A stretch of 64,000 nt of DNA from an uncultured Dehalococcoidia bacterium (GCA_958295685.1 OY282365.1:248001-312000), one strand, 5' to 3'. Shown: positions 44,875 through 54,994, counted from the first letter of the stretch. Notes: generated from the sequence alone by a model not told the origin. Program-made: numbers and translations.

Positions 44875-45903
44875 ATGAAAGTTCTCGGAATAGAGACATC
44901 CTGCGACGACACGGCGGCGGCCGTCGTCGAGGACGGCCGTCGCATCCTGTCCAGCGTCGTCGTCTCTCAGGCGGAGACTCACGCGCGTTACGGCGGCATA
45001 GTTCCCGAGCTGGCCTCCCGGCAGCACATGGTCACCGTGATCCCGGCGGCGCGGCAGGCGCTCGACGAGTCCGGTCTGGACCTGGACGGCTTGGACGCGG
45101 TCGCCGTCACGCACGGGCCAGGGCTCGCCGGGTCGCTCCTGATCGGGGTGGGCGCGGCGAAGGGCCTCGCGCTCTCGGCGGACCTTCCGTTCCTGGGTGT
45201 CAATCACCTAGAGGGGCACGTCTACGCCGCGTGGCTGGAGGACGGCGACCCGGAGAGAGACGCGGGGTTTCCCCTAGTCTGCCTCATTGCCTCCGGGGGC
45301 CACACCGACCTCATCCTCATGAAGGGGCATGGGCGCTACGAGCTGGTCGGACGCACCAGAGACGACGCGGCAGGAGAGGCCTTCGACAAGGCGGCCCGAG
45401 TGCTGGGGCTCGGTTTCCCCGGCGGCCCGGAGATTCAGGCGGTGTCCGCCGGGGGCGACGGATCGGCAGAGCGGTTCCCGCGCGCCGACGTCAGGGACTC
45501 GCTGGACTTCTCGTTCAGCGGGCTGAAGACGGCGGTGCGGCGCCGGGCCGAGTCGAAGGGGATGTACCCGCCCTCCGACGAGCGGCCGCGCGACCCCCAG
45601 GAGGTCGCGGACGTCGCGGCCGGGTTTCAGGAGGCGCTCGTCGAGTTCATGGTCCGGCGTACCCTGCAGGCCGTCGAGCGCTATGGCGGGAGGGGCGTCC
45701 TGCTGGGCGGCGGGGTCGCCGCCAACACGCTCCTGCGGGAGGAGATGTCCCGCCGCGCCCCCGTTCCGGTGGTGGCTCCCAGGCCTGCGCTGTGCACCGA
45801 CAACGGCGCGATGATCGGCGCGGCCGCCTGCTTCGACCTCCTGCGGAATGGCGCGAGGCGCGAGTGGGACCTCGACGTCCTCCCGAGCCTCAGACTGGGG
45901 TAG
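44875..45903 (+). CDS. tsaD: tRNA N6-threonylcarbamoyladenosine synthase subunit TsaD
   Basis: Installs t6A at position 37 of ANN-decoding tRNAs together with TsaB/TsaE. Starts MKVLGIETSCDDTAAAVVED. The iron site is NHLEGHVYAAW (HxxxH), with SGGHTDLILM, DAAGEAFDKAARVLGLGFPGGP, FSFSGLKTAV and CTDNGAMIGAA. 342 residues, normal. TsaB and TsaE are not in this window. Confidence 0.95.
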   Translation: MKVLGIETSCDDTAAAVVEDGRRILSSVVVSQAETHARYGGIVPELASRQHMVTVIPAARQALDESGLDLDGLDAVAVTHGPGLAGSLLIGVGAAKGLALSADLPFLGVNHLEGHVYAAWLEDGDPERDAGFPLVCLIASGGHTDLILMKGHGRYELVGRTRDDAAGEAFDKAARVLGLGFPGGPEIQAVSAGGDGSAERFPRADVRDSLDFSFSGLKTAVRRRAESKGMYPPSDERPRDPQEVADVAAGFQEALVEFMVRRTLQAVERYGGRGVLLGGGVAANTLLREEMSRRAPVPVVAPRPALCTDNGAMIGAAACFDLLRNGARREWDLDVLPSLRLG

Positions 45904-45945
45904 CGTCTCGCCGCCCGCTCGTGTGGGCAAGAGATGCGCGGCGCC

Positions 45946-46470
45946 TCAGCGCGGCGCGAAGGTGGATGCCCGGTCCGGCGACCTCAGCTCGTACACGCGG
46001 TTGATGAAGCCCTGGATTTCGGAGTCCTCCAGTCCTTTCGGAAGCTCGAACCGCACCCCGGGACCGGCCGCCCTGAACGTCAGGACCCTCCTGCCCGGCG
46101 TGGTGAGACGGTCGACCACCAGATAGGCCGCCATCGCGGCAGAGGCCCCGGACGCCGCGATCCTGCCGATCTGGTGGTCGATGGTGAAGAAGAGCAGCAC
46201 GGCGACGGCGAAGCCGAGGGCGGCCCAGACCAGCCCCCCGTATCCCTCCCGCTCGTGCGTCAGGTGCGCCTCGCTGACGCCGCGAGTCGACACGAAGGAC
46301 GCCCGGCGCGGCCTGCGCCCCCCGCTCAGGTGTATCACCCGCCGGTCGGTTAGCATGAGCGCGCCGGCGCGCCCGACGCTGCCGCCGGCGGGGAGCATGG
46401 AGTCCAGCCGCTCCCCGCGCATCAGCTCGAAGCCGCCGCTCTCGCCGCTTTTCGTCTCGACCTGAATCAC
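45946..46470 (-). CDS. Membrane protein with PH-like N-terminal region
   Basis: 174 residues with GTG start. Residues 10-70 (MRGERLDSMLP, ALMLTDRRVIHLSG) look like a bacterial PH domain, the TDRRVI strand being typical. Two hydrophobic helices follow (GGLVWAALGFAVAVLLFF and IAASGASAAMAAYLVV), then a short soluble end. It is convergent with tsaD. Family assignment is tentative. Confidence 0.6.
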   Translation of the reverse strand: MIQVETKSGESGGFELMRGERLDSMLPAGGSVGRAGALMLTDRRVIHLSGGRRPRRASFVSTRGVSEAHLTHEREGYGGLVWAALGFAVAVLLFFTIDHQIGRIAASGASAAMAAYLVVDRLTTPGRRVLTFRAAGPGVRFELPKGLEDSEIQGFINRVYELRSPDRASTFAPR

Positions 46471-46640
46471 GAGTCAGTCCCAAGCGCAGACGTGGAGGCG
46501 GACCAGTCCGCCGCCGCCATGATAGCAGACAGGGGCCTCCGAATCATCGAGACGGGATGGCCGTAATTCAGTCTTCACCCGTGTCCCTATGCCCAACAGT
46601 AACTGTTCAGACTCTGTGAGGTCCGAATGGGGAGTCCCTC

Positions 46641-46669
46641 TTGACGACAGCGAACTCCTGTACTATACT
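46641..46669 (+). promoter_or_regulatory. Promoter of type B element B5
   Basis: TTGACG, 17 bp, TATACT, facing the iteron array and, further on, the restriction-modification genes. Confidence 0.7.
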
Positions 46670-46710
46670 ATCCACGTGGAAGCAGCCAACCCAGCAACAG
46701 CCAACCAGAC

Positions 46711-46843
46711 CTGTCCCACAATTGTCCCAGAACTGTTCCGGTTCTGTTCCACACCTGTTCCACAAATGCCCCACATTTGTCCCACAAATTCAAACCCTCA
46801 GCTAGGAGATGGAACAAAATGGAACAGTTTGGGACAGTTTTCG
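46711..46843 (+). repeat. Type B iteron array, copy B5
   Basis: Seven left units at 11-bp spacing, core CCCTCAGCTAGGAGATGG (one C to G change in the core), and three inverted units. Confidence 0.75.
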
Positions 46844-47026
46844 GCCAAAAGCGCAGGCCGCGACCGCCCTGCGCTTGCAGACAGGGAGACCTCATCGACT
46901 CTGAACAGTTACGCCCAACACGCCCGGCTTGACACTCCGACGCGGCCTTGAGTAGTCTAGCCGTCATCATGCTGGGGCTGTAGTCAAACACTTAAGTCAC
47001 TTGGATGTCTATACGGGGGACTGGCC

Positions 47027-48637
47027 ATGCCTACGCTGGACTTCAAGGGCAAGCAGCATATCTACGCCCACCACCTGACCGTTCCCTATCGACCCCTGGA
47101 GCCGGACGCCGACCGCTCGTTTGACCCGGCCGGCGCGGACGACAACCTGATCATCCACGGGGACAACCTACACGCACTCAAGGCCCTGCTTCCCCGCTAC
47201 GCCGGCCGGGTGAAGTGCATCTACATCGATCCACCCTACAACACCGGCAACGAGGGCTGGGCCTACAACGACAGGGTAAACAGCCCGCTCATGAGGCAGT
47301 GGCTGAAGGAGAACGGCCCAGTCGACAACGAGGACCTGGAGCGCCATGACAAGTGGCTCTGCATGATGTGGCCCCGCCTGCAGCTTCTCAAAGAACTCCT
47401 GTCCGACGACGGGGTGATATTCGTCTCCATCGACGACAATGAGCAGCATCATCTACGGATGGTGATGGATGAGATTTTCGGTGAGGAGAATTTTGTCGCC
47501 AACATAGTGTGGCATCATAGGAAATCAAGCCAAAACGACATAGACGTTTCACTTTCGCACAATCACATAGCTTGTTATGCACTGGACAGGAGTGCTTTCT
47601 CATTCAACTTCGGAGATGTTGATGAGAGTAAGTTCTCGAATCCTGATAATGACCCCCGAGGACCGTGGGTGGCTGATCCAATGGACGCGCCCAACGTCAG
47701 AGAAAATCTGACTTACGAAATCGTGAATCCGAATACTGGCACTGTTCATTGGCCCCCTGAAGGCAGATGCTGGAGATTTACTCGCGAACGCTTCGATGAA
47801 GCGTTGCATGACAATCGCATTGTATTCGGCAAATCGGGCAACGCTAGGCCGCAGTACAAGCGATTCCTCTCTGAGGCTTATGAGAGAGGGACTAACATAT
47901 TTACCATCTGGAGCGATGTGGGGACAGCCACAGATGCCACAAGGCAGCTACAGCAAATTTTCGGACGAGGCCAGTCATTCCCCACTCCAAAGCCAGTTGA
48001 TCTGATTGAGAAAATTATCAGGGTAGCTACGGATAAAGACTCTTTTGTTCTCGACTCCTTCGCCGGCTCCGGCACCACCGCCCACGCTGTCCTCGCCCTC
48101 AACAACGAGGACGGCGGGAACCGCAAGTTCATCCTCGTGGAGTGCGAGGAATACGCCGACACCATCACCGCCGAGCGCGTGCGGCGCGTCATCCGCGGTA
48201 TACCGCCCACCCGCGACAAATCCCTCCGCGAGGGTCTGGGAGGCTCGTTCACCTACTGCACGTTGGGCGCCCCCATAGAGGTCGACAGGATGCTCATGGG
48301 CGAGGCGCTGCCGTCGTACACGGGGCTGGCTGCGTACCTGCTGCACACGACGTCGGGCATCTCCGCCAGAGCCGCGACTCTGGAACGCCAGAACGAAGAC
48401 GGCCTCTTCTACACCAACGGCGTTACGGACTACTACCTGCTGTACAAACCCGATCTCGACTGGTTGTGCAGCAACGAGGGAATACTGAATGAGGAGCGGG
48501 CAAGACGCATCAGCGCCGACGGAAAGGGCAGGAAGGCCATCGTATTCGGACCCGGCAAGTTCATAGGGCAGCGCGACCTGACGCCAATGGGGATCACCTT
48601 CTGCCAACTGCCCTACGAGATTCACGGCTCAGGGTAG
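47027..48637 (+). CDS. Type III-like DNA adenine methyltransferase (Mod)
   Basis: Beta-class N6-adenine methyltransferase of 536 residues. The catalytic motif is IYIDPPYNTGNEGW, and the SAM-binding motif DSFAGSGTTAHAV lies C-terminal to it, as in Type III Mod and other beta-class enzymes. IIHGDNLHALKALLP precedes it. The middle portion (about residues 150-330), likely the target-recognition domain, is AT-richer than the ends, suggesting exchange of specificity. It is followed 3 bases later by the Res gene. Confidence 0.88.
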   Translation: MPTLDFKGKQHIYAHHLTVPYRPLEPDADRSFDPAGADDNLIIHGDNLHALKALLPRYAGRVKCIYIDPPYNTGNEGWAYNDRVNSPLMRQWLKENGPVDNEDLERHDKWLCMMWPRLQLLKELLSDDGVIFVSIDDNEQHHLRMVMDEIFGEENFVANIVWHHRKSSQNDIDVSLSHNHIACYALDRSAFSFNFGDVDESKFSNPDNDPRGPWVADPMDAPNVRENLTYEIVNPNTGTVHWPPEGRCWRFTRERFDEALHDNRIVFGKSGNARPQYKRFLSEAYERGTNIFTIWSDVGTATDATRQLQQIFGRGQSFPTPKPVDLIEKIIRVATDKDSFVLDSFAGSGTTAHAVLALNNEDGGNRKFILVECEEYADTITAERVRRVIRGIPPTRDKSLREGLGGSFTYCTLGAPIEVDRMLMGEALPSYTGLAAYLLHTTSGISARAATLERQNEDGLFYTNGVTDYYLLYKPDLDWLCSNEGILNEERARRISADGKGRKAIVFGPGKFIGQRDLTPMGITFCQLPYEIHGSG

Positions 48638-48640
48638 GCC

Positions 48641-51172
48641 ATGGAGCTCAAGAACTATCAGGTTGCCGCGCTGGATGCCTTTGTTCGCTGGCGTGACGCA
48701 TTGGCCGATGAGCAAGCGAAGTCGGAGACGGCCATAACAGTGATGGAGAGCGTAGATGCCTTCATCTCCGATGATATTCGCAACTACCCCAAGAGCGCGT
48801 GGCGGCAATTGGCTCAATCCGGCGGCGCAGCCGATAGCGCCGGGGCCTACGCCAGCCGCACGGACGATGCAGGGCGGCCTATACCCCACGTATGCTTCAA
48901 GGTGCCGACCGGGGGCGGCAAGACCTTGCTGGCCGCTGCCGCGCTGGAGCGCCTGAATCGGCAGACCGGCCTGACGCTGTGGATAACGCCAACTCGCGCT
49001 ATCTACGAACAGACCAAAACCGCCCTCAGAAACCGTGAGCATCCTTATCGGCAGATGCTGGAGCGGGCCAGCGGCGGCCGCGTCAAGCTGTTGGAGAAGG
49101 ACGACCTGTTCACGCGGGCGGACGCCGCCAACTACCTCTGCGTTATGCTCCTGATGCTGCCCGCCGCCAACAGGCGGAAGGGGAGGGAGTTCCTGCGCAT
49201 GTTCCGCGATTCCGGGCGTTACCCGACGTTCTTTCCAGACACGGACGACGCCTTGGGCGACGCCAAGCTGTTGAATGAATATCCGCACCTGGAGCGCACT
49301 TCGGAGAACGGCCCCGTCAAGCACAGCCTGTTCAACGTGTTCAAGATGCTGCGTCCCGTAGTAGTGCTCGACGAGGCGCACAAGGCCTACGGCGCCAAGA
49401 AGCGGGAGGCCAACGAGGAGTTCGTGCGCTCGGTGAACCGCCTCGACCCAAGCATGGTCATTGAGCTATCCGCCACTCCCAACCGGGGGATCAGCAACCT
49501 ATTGGTAGACATCACAGGCGTTGAGTTGAAGCAGGAGGAGATGATCAAGCTGCCGGTTCAGGTGAAGTCGTCTTCCAACGCCGACTGGCACAACACATTG
49601 GCGGAGGCCCAGGACGAACTGGAACGGCTGAACGCCGAGGGGATATCCCTTCAGATGAGCGAGGGACGCTACATCCGTCCCATTGCGGTTGTGCGGGTGG
49701 AGCGAACCGGGAGGGATCAACGGGACGGGGAGCGTATTCACGCTGAGGACGTTCGAGAGTACCTGGTGCAGAATCTTGGCGTTCCCGCCGAGGCGGTGGC
49801 GGTGAAATCGTCGGAGTTGGACGAACTGCGCGGCGCGGACCTGCTGTCGGAGTTCTCTCCAGTTCGCTGGATAATCACCAAGGCAGCCCTGATGGAGGGC
49901 TGGGACTGCCCCTTTGCCTACGTGCTGGTCATGCTGGACAACACGCGGGCGCAGCGAGCGCTCACCCAGCTGGTTGGACGGGTGATGCGGCAACCCCACG
50001 CCCGACGAACCGGTAGAGAAGCGCTCGACCAGTGCTACGTCTATTGCTTCAATACCGACGTGGGGTTGGCGGTAGACCAGGTTAAGAACGGGCTGGAGCA
50101 AGAGGGCCTGACCGGGCTGCAGGACGAGGTGCTGAGCGATTCACCGGACTTTCAGCGTATCCCGTTCCAACGGCGCGAAGCGTTTCGTAATGAGGATATT
50201 TTCCTGCCGCTCGTCCTCCACAAGAACGGCCAGGATTGGGGCGAACTTGACTACCAGCGCCATATCCTGCCCGGCGTCGATTGGCAGGCTATCGAGGCCC
50301 CGGACCCACAGCGCAGCTTCCCCGAACGTGCCAGGTGGCAGTGGGCGACAGTGGACGTTGGGGAGACGCTGCCGGTCTTCCACACGGAGCGGGAATTGTA
50401 CATTGACAAGACCGTGCGAATATCTTGGTACGCGCGGCGCTTGGCGGACGTGATTCCCAATTCATGGCAAGCTGGACGTGTTTCTCGACAGTTGGTAGAG
50501 AAGCTGAGGGCAGCGGGGGACTCCGACGACGAAATTCATGATCGGCGTTCGTACTTGGCGTTTGCGCTGCGAGAGTATGTGACCAACGCCGTCGAGACGC
50601 AGGCGGAGGCAGTGTTTAGGCACAAGCTGAGCGTCGGCGGCATACGCTTCGACCTGGAAGCCGGGCAGCCTAACTTCCGTATGGTAGACACCTACGAGTT
50701 ATCCGCGCCTCGCGGCCTTGGGGGACTGCTGGCTCGTGGAGACCACCGACCGATGCAGATCAGTCTGTTTGAGCCGGTGTACGAGCGTCAATTCGATTCC
50801 GAGTTGGAGCGCAATTTCGCCCGCTACCTTGACGAGCAGAAGGCCCTGCGATGGTGGCATAAGATAGCCGCGCGCCAACGGGGGGATTACTACCTGCGGG
50901 GATGGAAGCGGGACCGCATATGGCCGGACTTTGTGGCCATGAGCGTAGAAACGGCGGGCAAATCCCAGGTCTGGGTTTTTGAAACCAAAGGCGAGCACCT
51001 TCACGGAAACCCAGACACCGACTACAAGCAGCGCGTGCTGGAAACTTTGGAAGACGCCTTCAACTGCGGAACGATGACCGTGAGGAGTGGTCCAGCAAAG
51101 GGAACCTTCCGCCTTGTGTTCAACGAGGCGGAATTTCCAAAGGCGCTGGCAGACGTGGCAGCCAAACCTTAA
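48641..51172 (+). CDS. Type III-like restriction enzyme subunit (Res), helicase-nuclease
   Basis: 843 residues. The SF2 translocase has Walker A CFKVPTGGGKTLLAAA, DEAH in VVLDEAHKAYG, ELSATPNRG, and a motif-VI block QLVGRVMRQPHARRTG. Near the C-terminus, IWPDFVAMSVETAGKSQVWVFETKG supplies the Asp and the ExK of a PD-(D/E)xK nuclease. Together with the preceding Mod it forms a two-gene restriction system. The gene is complete and in frame. Confidence 0.87.
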   Translation: MELKNYQVAALDAFVRWRDALADEQAKSETAITVMESVDAFISDDIRNYPKSAWRQLAQSGGAADSAGAYASRTDDAGRPIPHVCFKVPTGGGKTLLAAAALERLNRQTGLTLWITPTRAIYEQTKTALRNREHPYRQMLERASGGRVKLLEKDDLFTRADAANYLCVMLLMLPAANRRKGREFLRMFRDSGRYPTFFPDTDDALGDAKLLNEYPHLERTSENGPVKHSLFNVFKMLRPVVVLDEAHKAYGAKKREANEEFVRSVNRLDPSMVIELSATPNRGISNLLVDITGVELKQEEMIKLPVQVKSSSNADWHNTLAEAQDELERLNAEGISLQMSEGRYIRPIAVVRVERTGRDQRDGERIHAEDVREYLVQNLGVPAEAVAVKSSELDELRGADLLSEFSPVRWIITKAALMEGWDCPFAYVLVMLDNTRAQRALTQLVGRVMRQPHARRTGREALDQCYVYCFNTDVGLAVDQVKNGLEQEGLTGLQDEVLSDSPDFQRIPFQRREAFRNEDIFLPLVLHKNGQDWGELDYQRHILPGVDWQAIEAPDPQRSFPERARWQWATVDVGETLPVFHTERELYIDKTVRISWYARRLADVIPNSWQAGRVSRQLVEKLRAAGDSDDEIHDRRSYLAFALREYVTNAVETQAEAVFRHKLSVGGIRFDLEAGQPNFRMVDTYELSAPRGLGGLLARGDHRPMQISLFEPVYERQFDSELERNFARYLDEQKALRWWHKIAARQRGDYYLRGWKRDRIWPDFVAMSVETAGKSQVWVFETKGEHLHGNPDTDYKQRVLETLEDAFNCGTMTVRSGPAKGTFRLVFNEAEFPKALADVAAKP

Positions 51173-51286
51173 GTGGCTGTCGCTCCATCGTCCCCCGCGC
51201 AGTCTAAAGTTTAGGCCCCCAGACCGCACTCTGCCAATCTCCCAATCCTGAAATCCTGATTCAGACAACCGCGGCGGCCGTGCTGG

Positions 51287-51292
51287 TATACT
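51287..51292 (+). promoter_or_regulatory. Candidate -10 box of FAD-GcvT gene
   Basis: TATACT 34 bases before the start codon. The upstream CCTGATTCAGACAA text is shared with the type A1 promoter flank at 9.66 kb, but no good -35 is spaced correctly. Confidence 0.4.
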
Positions 51293-51326
51293 CTGGCACA
51301 CTATAGAGACAGGCAGGTGTGCCGTG

Positions 51327-53771
51327 ATGGAAAGCAGGGCAGGGCTCGTCATCGTCGGAGCGGGCATCGTTGGCTGTGGCGTCGCCTACTTCCTGAGCAG
51401 GATGGGCTGGCGGGACATCGTGGTCGTGGACCAAGGGCCGCTGTTCGAGACGGGCGGCTCGACCACTCACGCCCCCGGCCTGGTCTTCCAGATCAACCCG
51501 TCCAGGGCCATGGCCGAGTTCGCTAGGCAGACCGTCGAGCTCTACTCGTCCCTGGAGCTCGACGGGGAGCCGTGCTGGACACCCGTCGGCAGCCTCGAAG
51601 TGGCCTGGACTCCCGAACGCCTCGACGACCTCAGGCGCAAGGTCGGCGTCGCCAGGACGTGGGGAATCGATGCGAGGGTGATCGACACCGCGGAGTCCCT
51701 GGAGCGGCTGCCGCTGCTCAGCGACTGCATACTCGGCTCCATGTGGACTCCCACCGACGGCCTGGCGAATGCGTCGAGGGCGGGCGAGGCGATGTCCCGC
51801 GTGTCGCGGAAGAACGGCGTCAGCTTCCACGCCCGAACCACGGTCACCGGGATTGAGGTGGAGAAGGGGAGGGTCCGCGCTGTGCGCACCGACAGAGGCC
51901 GGATCGAGACCGATAAGGTGCTGGCCGCCGGCGGCATATGGGGCCCGCGTATCGGGCGGATGGCCGGTGTCTCCATACCCCTGTACCCGATGCAGCATCT
52001 GCTGGCCTGGACCGCCCCGCTGCCGGAGCTGCGGGGCGAGACCGCGGAGGCCGTCCACCCCATCCTGCGGCACCAGGACGAGGCGATGTACTTCCGGCAG
52101 CGGGGCGAGGGCTACGCCATCGGCTCCTATCAGCACGAGCCGCTCATGACCGAGCCGGACGACATACTCCCGCACGCCGAAGCGCCGAGGATGCCCTCCA
52201 TCGCCCCGTGGACTCCCGAGCACTTCGAGAGGGCGCTCGAAGTGACCGCCGAGATACTCCCCGCGCTCAGGGGCGCCGAACTGGTGGACACCTACAACGG
52301 CATGTTTTCGTTCACCTCCGACGCCTTCCCGGTGATGGGCGAATCGCCCGACGTCAAGGGCTTCTGGTCGGCGCAGGCCGTGTGGATCACCCACGCGGGC
52401 GGAGTCGCCAGGTGTATGGCCGAGTGGATGGACGCCGGCTACCCGTCCATCGACGTGCGCGAGGCGGACATCGCCCGGTTCCATCCCCACACCCTCTCGC
52501 GGCCATACGTCAGGGCCAGGGTGGCGCAGCAGTACCGCGAGGTCTACGACATCAAGCATCCGCTCCAGCAGGCGCTCGACCCCCGCGGCCTCCGCCTCAC
52601 GCCCTTCCACGCGAGGCAGCGGGAGCTGGGCGGCGTCTTCTTCGAGAGCGCCGGATGGGAGAGGCCCCAGTGGTACGAGGCCAACGCCGGCCTCCCCGCG
52701 CCCGACTTCCCGCCGCGCTCCGGATGGGAGGCCCGCGAGTGGTCCCCCGTCATAGCCGCCGAGCACCGCGCGGCCAGGGAGGGCGCCGCGCTCTTCGACC
52801 TGACACCGTTCGCCAAGATCGAGGTCTCCGGCCCCGGCGCCCTCGAATACCTCCAGCGCCTCACCGCCAACCAGATGGACCGGGCCCCAGGCCGGACCAC
52901 CTACACGTCCATGCTGAACGAGAGGGGCGGGATCAGGTGCGACCTGACGGTCACGAGGCTCGCCGAGGACAGGTTCCTGGTCGTGACCGGCGGCGCGACC
53001 GCGCCTCTCGACCTCCACTGGATGCGCGGACACCTGCCCGGCGACGGCTCGGTCGCGCTCGCCGACCTCTCGTCCAGCCGCTGCTGCCTCGGCCTCTGGG
53101 GGCCGCGCTCCAGGGACCTGCTCCAGAGCGTCACGACGGCCGGCGTGTCGAACTCGGACTTCCGGTACATGTCGGCCAAGTGGATCGACGTGGGGGACGT
53201 GCCCGTCTTGGCGATACGCATCTCATACGTCGGCGAGCTCGGCTGGGAGCTCTACGCGCCGGCAGAGTTCGGCCCCCGCCTCTGGGACATCCTCTGGGAG
53301 GCCGGCAGGCCGCTCGGGCTGACCGCGGCCGGTGGCGGCGCCTTCGAGTCCCTGCGCATCGAAAAGGGCTATCGGCTCTGGGGCAGCGATATTCACACCG
53401 AATACAACCCGATCGAGGCCGGGATTGACTTCGCCGTCCGACTGGATAAGGGCGACTTCATCGGACGCTCCGCCGTCATAGAGGCCCTCGAACGCGGCGT
53501 CACCCGAAGGCTGTCATGCATGGTGTTCGACGACCCCTCGCACGTGGTGATGGGCAAGGAGCCGATCCTCGACGGCCGGGAGCGCGTCGGCTACGTCACC
53601 AGCGCCAACTTCGGCTACACCGTCGGCAAGAGCATCGCATACGGGTACCTGCCGATCGAGCTGGCCGGGTCAGGGAGCAGGCTGGAGGTCGAATACTTCG
53701 GCAGGCGCTTCCCGGTCACGGTGAGCCAGGAGCCCCTGTACGACCCGAAGATGGGCAGGCTCAGAGGCTAG
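51327..53771 (+). CDS. FAD-dependent dehydrogenase fused to GcvT-like domain (sarcosine/dimethylglycine dehydrogenase family)
   Basis: 814 residues. The N-terminal DAO-type flavin domain starts LVIVGAGIVGCGVAYFLSRMG; GGSTTHAPGLVFQINPS contains the conserved His that attaches FAD covalently in relatives. From about residue 440 comes the tetrahydrofolate-binding GcvT domain (REGAALFDLTPFAKIEVSGP, GGIRCDLTVTRL, SYVGELGWELY). Such enzymes demethylate N-methylated glycines and pass the one-carbon unit to folate. Common in SAR202-like genomes. The exact substrate is unknown. The ATG at 51327 is preferred over GTG 51324. Confidence 0.88.
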   Translation: MESRAGLVIVGAGIVGCGVAYFLSRMGWRDIVVVDQGPLFETGGSTTHAPGLVFQINPSRAMAEFARQTVELYSSLELDGEPCWTPVGSLEVAWTPERLDDLRRKVGVARTWGIDARVIDTAESLERLPLLSDCILGSMWTPTDGLANASRAGEAMSRVSRKNGVSFHARTTVTGIEVEKGRVRAVRTDRGRIETDKVLAAGGIWGPRIGRMAGVSIPLYPMQHLLAWTAPLPELRGETAEAVHPILRHQDEAMYFRQRGEGYAIGSYQHEPLMTEPDDILPHAEAPRMPSIAPWTPEHFERALEVTAEILPALRGAELVDTYNGMFSFTSDAFPVMGESPDVKGFWSAQAVWITHAGGVARCMAEWMDAGYPSIDVREADIARFHPHTLSRPYVRARVAQQYREVYDIKHPLQQALDPRGLRLTPFHARQRELGGVFFESAGWERPQWYEANAGLPAPDFPPRSGWEAREWSPVIAAEHRAAREGAALFDLTPFAKIEVSGPGALEYLQRLTANQMDRAPGRTTYTSMLNERGGIRCDLTVTRLAEDRFLVVTGGATAPLDLHWMRGHLPGDGSVALADLSSSRCCLGLWGPRSRDLLQSVTTAGVSNSDFRYMSAKWIDVGDVPVLAIRISYVGELGWELYAPAEFGPRLWDILWEAGRPLGLTAAGGGAFESLRIEKGYRLWGSDIHTEYNPIEAGIDFAVRLDKGDFIGRSAVIEALERGVTRRLSCMVFDDPSHVVMGKEPILDGRERVGYVTSANFGYTVGKSIAYGYLPIELAGSGSRLEVEYFGRRFPVTVSQEPLYDPKMGRLRG

Positions 53772-54481
53772 TCCGACGCCCTGCGCCGCCTCCACTCCTC
53801 GATGGTGAAGTCTGGGCTCGTGAAGAAGGCCCTGCTCTTCCGCTCTCTCGCCCGGATGTCCCTCGCGGTCTCCAGCACCTCGGAGGGGTCGTGTCCGTGG
53901 GGAATCTTGGTGCACCCGTCCTCGTCGGCGATCAGAAGCTCGCCGGGCAGGATGCGAAGCCCGGCCACGGTCACCGAGGTCTGCATCCTGACGATGTTGA
54001 AGACACCGTGGCCGGGCACGAGACCGGAGCCCCACATCGGCAGGCCCGCCTCCCTTATGCCGGTCATGTCTCTCACCGAGCCGTCCACGATTGCGCCGGA
54101 GGCGCCGAGAATCCTGTGTAGGACGGCCATCCCGTCCCCAAAGGACGCCCCGCGGCCCGGCCGGGTGTCCACGTCCTTCATCACGGCGACGATCGGCGCG
54201 GGCGTCCTGTCGAGCAGGTCGTAGTACTCGTCCCACGAGGCGTCCTCAGAGTCGGGGTCGTTGGTCGTCACCTCCGACGTGAGCGCGTACCCGACCGCCG
54301 TCCCAAGCTCCGGCAGCAGGCACCGGATGCCGGGCCCGGTGTAGTTCTCCGGCACCCCGCCCTTGCCCTCGAGCTCCGTACCCCCCTGAGAGCCGCCCAT
54401 GGACTCGACCACCGCGTTGAAGATGGTCGCGGAGTCGAACTCCCCAATGCCCTCGATGACCTCAGCCGGCGCTTGCTCCAA
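53768..54481 (-). CDS. RraA-family protein (aldolase/demethylmenaquinone methyltransferase-like)
   Basis: 237 residues of the RraA/HMG aldolase fold. The core ASGAIVDGSVRDMTGIREAGLPMWG holds the conserved Asp-Gly and Arg-Asp pair, and ADEDGCTKIP ends the core. Relatives are class II pyruvate aldolases or RNase E inhibitors; since there is no sign of RNase E involvement, a small-molecule lyase is more likely. It converges on the FAD-GcvT gene with a 4-base overlap. Confidence 0.83.
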   Translation of the reverse strand: MEQAPAEVIEGIGEFDSATIFNAVVESMGGSQGGTELEGKGGVPENYTGPGIRCLLPELGTAVGYALTSEVTTNDPDSEDASWDEYYDLLDRTPAPIVAVMKDVDTRPGRGASFGDGMAVLHRILGASGAIVDGSVRDMTGIREAGLPMWGSGLVPGHGVFNIVRMQTSVTVAGLRILPGELLIADEDGCTKIPHGHDPSEVLETARDIRARERKSRAFFTSPDFTIEEWRRRRASD

Positions 54482-54568
54482 TTCGCTCTCCCTTCACAAC
54501 AGGCCGATCCGACGCCCAGAGCCTATGGCATGGCCCGGCGCGTGTCAACGCAGACCGGCGGGCGCGTC

Positions 54569-54994
54569 TCAGAGGGGGTTCCGCCAGCGGAGGCCGGGGA
54601 AGCGGCTGAAGTCGGTGTCGTTGGAGTGCACCTCTGCCTGGTACTCGATCGCGAGGGCGGCGATGTGCGAGTCGGTCACCAGATTCGCGCCGACGCCGGC
54701 GGCTAGGAGACTCCGCCGCAGGTGGGTCAGGTGGCCGGCGCCGGGATTCACCGGCGTGACGTGTGGGAACCGGAACCACTCGCGCACGTAGTCGACCGCC
54801 TGGGCGGGGTCCGCCGGACGAGCGAGCACCCTGGGATGGGTCATCAGCCTCACGAAGCCCGTCGATACGACCCAGGGGACGCCGACCCTCTCCGAGCCGT
54901 TGATCAGGTCTTCCCACCAGTGTCTGGCGGAGTCGTGATGAGCCGCCCCGTCGTTGTAGGCGTATATCAGCAGGTTGAGGTCGGGTACTATCAA
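54569..54994 (-). CDS. vapC: VapC-like PIN-domain toxin
   Basis: 141-residue PIN RNase. The acidic residues lie in MIVPDLNLLIYAYN, then later GANLVTDSHIAALAIEYQAEVHSNDTDFSRFPGL (DxH and NDxDF). It begins in the last bases of the upstream antitoxin gene (ATGA overlap), as usual for VapBC. Expected to cleave RNA when freed from VapB. Confidence 0.88.
   Translation of the reverse strand: MIVPDLNLLIYAYNDGAAHHDSARHWWEDLINGSERVGVPWVVSTGFVRLMTHPRVLARPADPAQAVDYVREWFRFPHVTPVNPGAGHLTHLRRSLLAAGVGANLVTDSHIAALAIEYQAEVHSNDTDFSRFPGLRWRNPL

Larger units (their letters stand above)
46599..46912. mobile_element. MITE with perfect 8-bp target duplication, carrying type B element B5
   Basis: Terminal inverted repeats GTAACTGTTCAGACTC... 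and ...GACTCTGAACAGTTAC, with duplications GCCCAACA at 46591-46598 and 46913-46920. About 314 bp and closely similar to the 13.0-kb copy in both ends and cargo. It lies between the PH-like gene and the methyltransferase gene. Confidence 0.9.
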
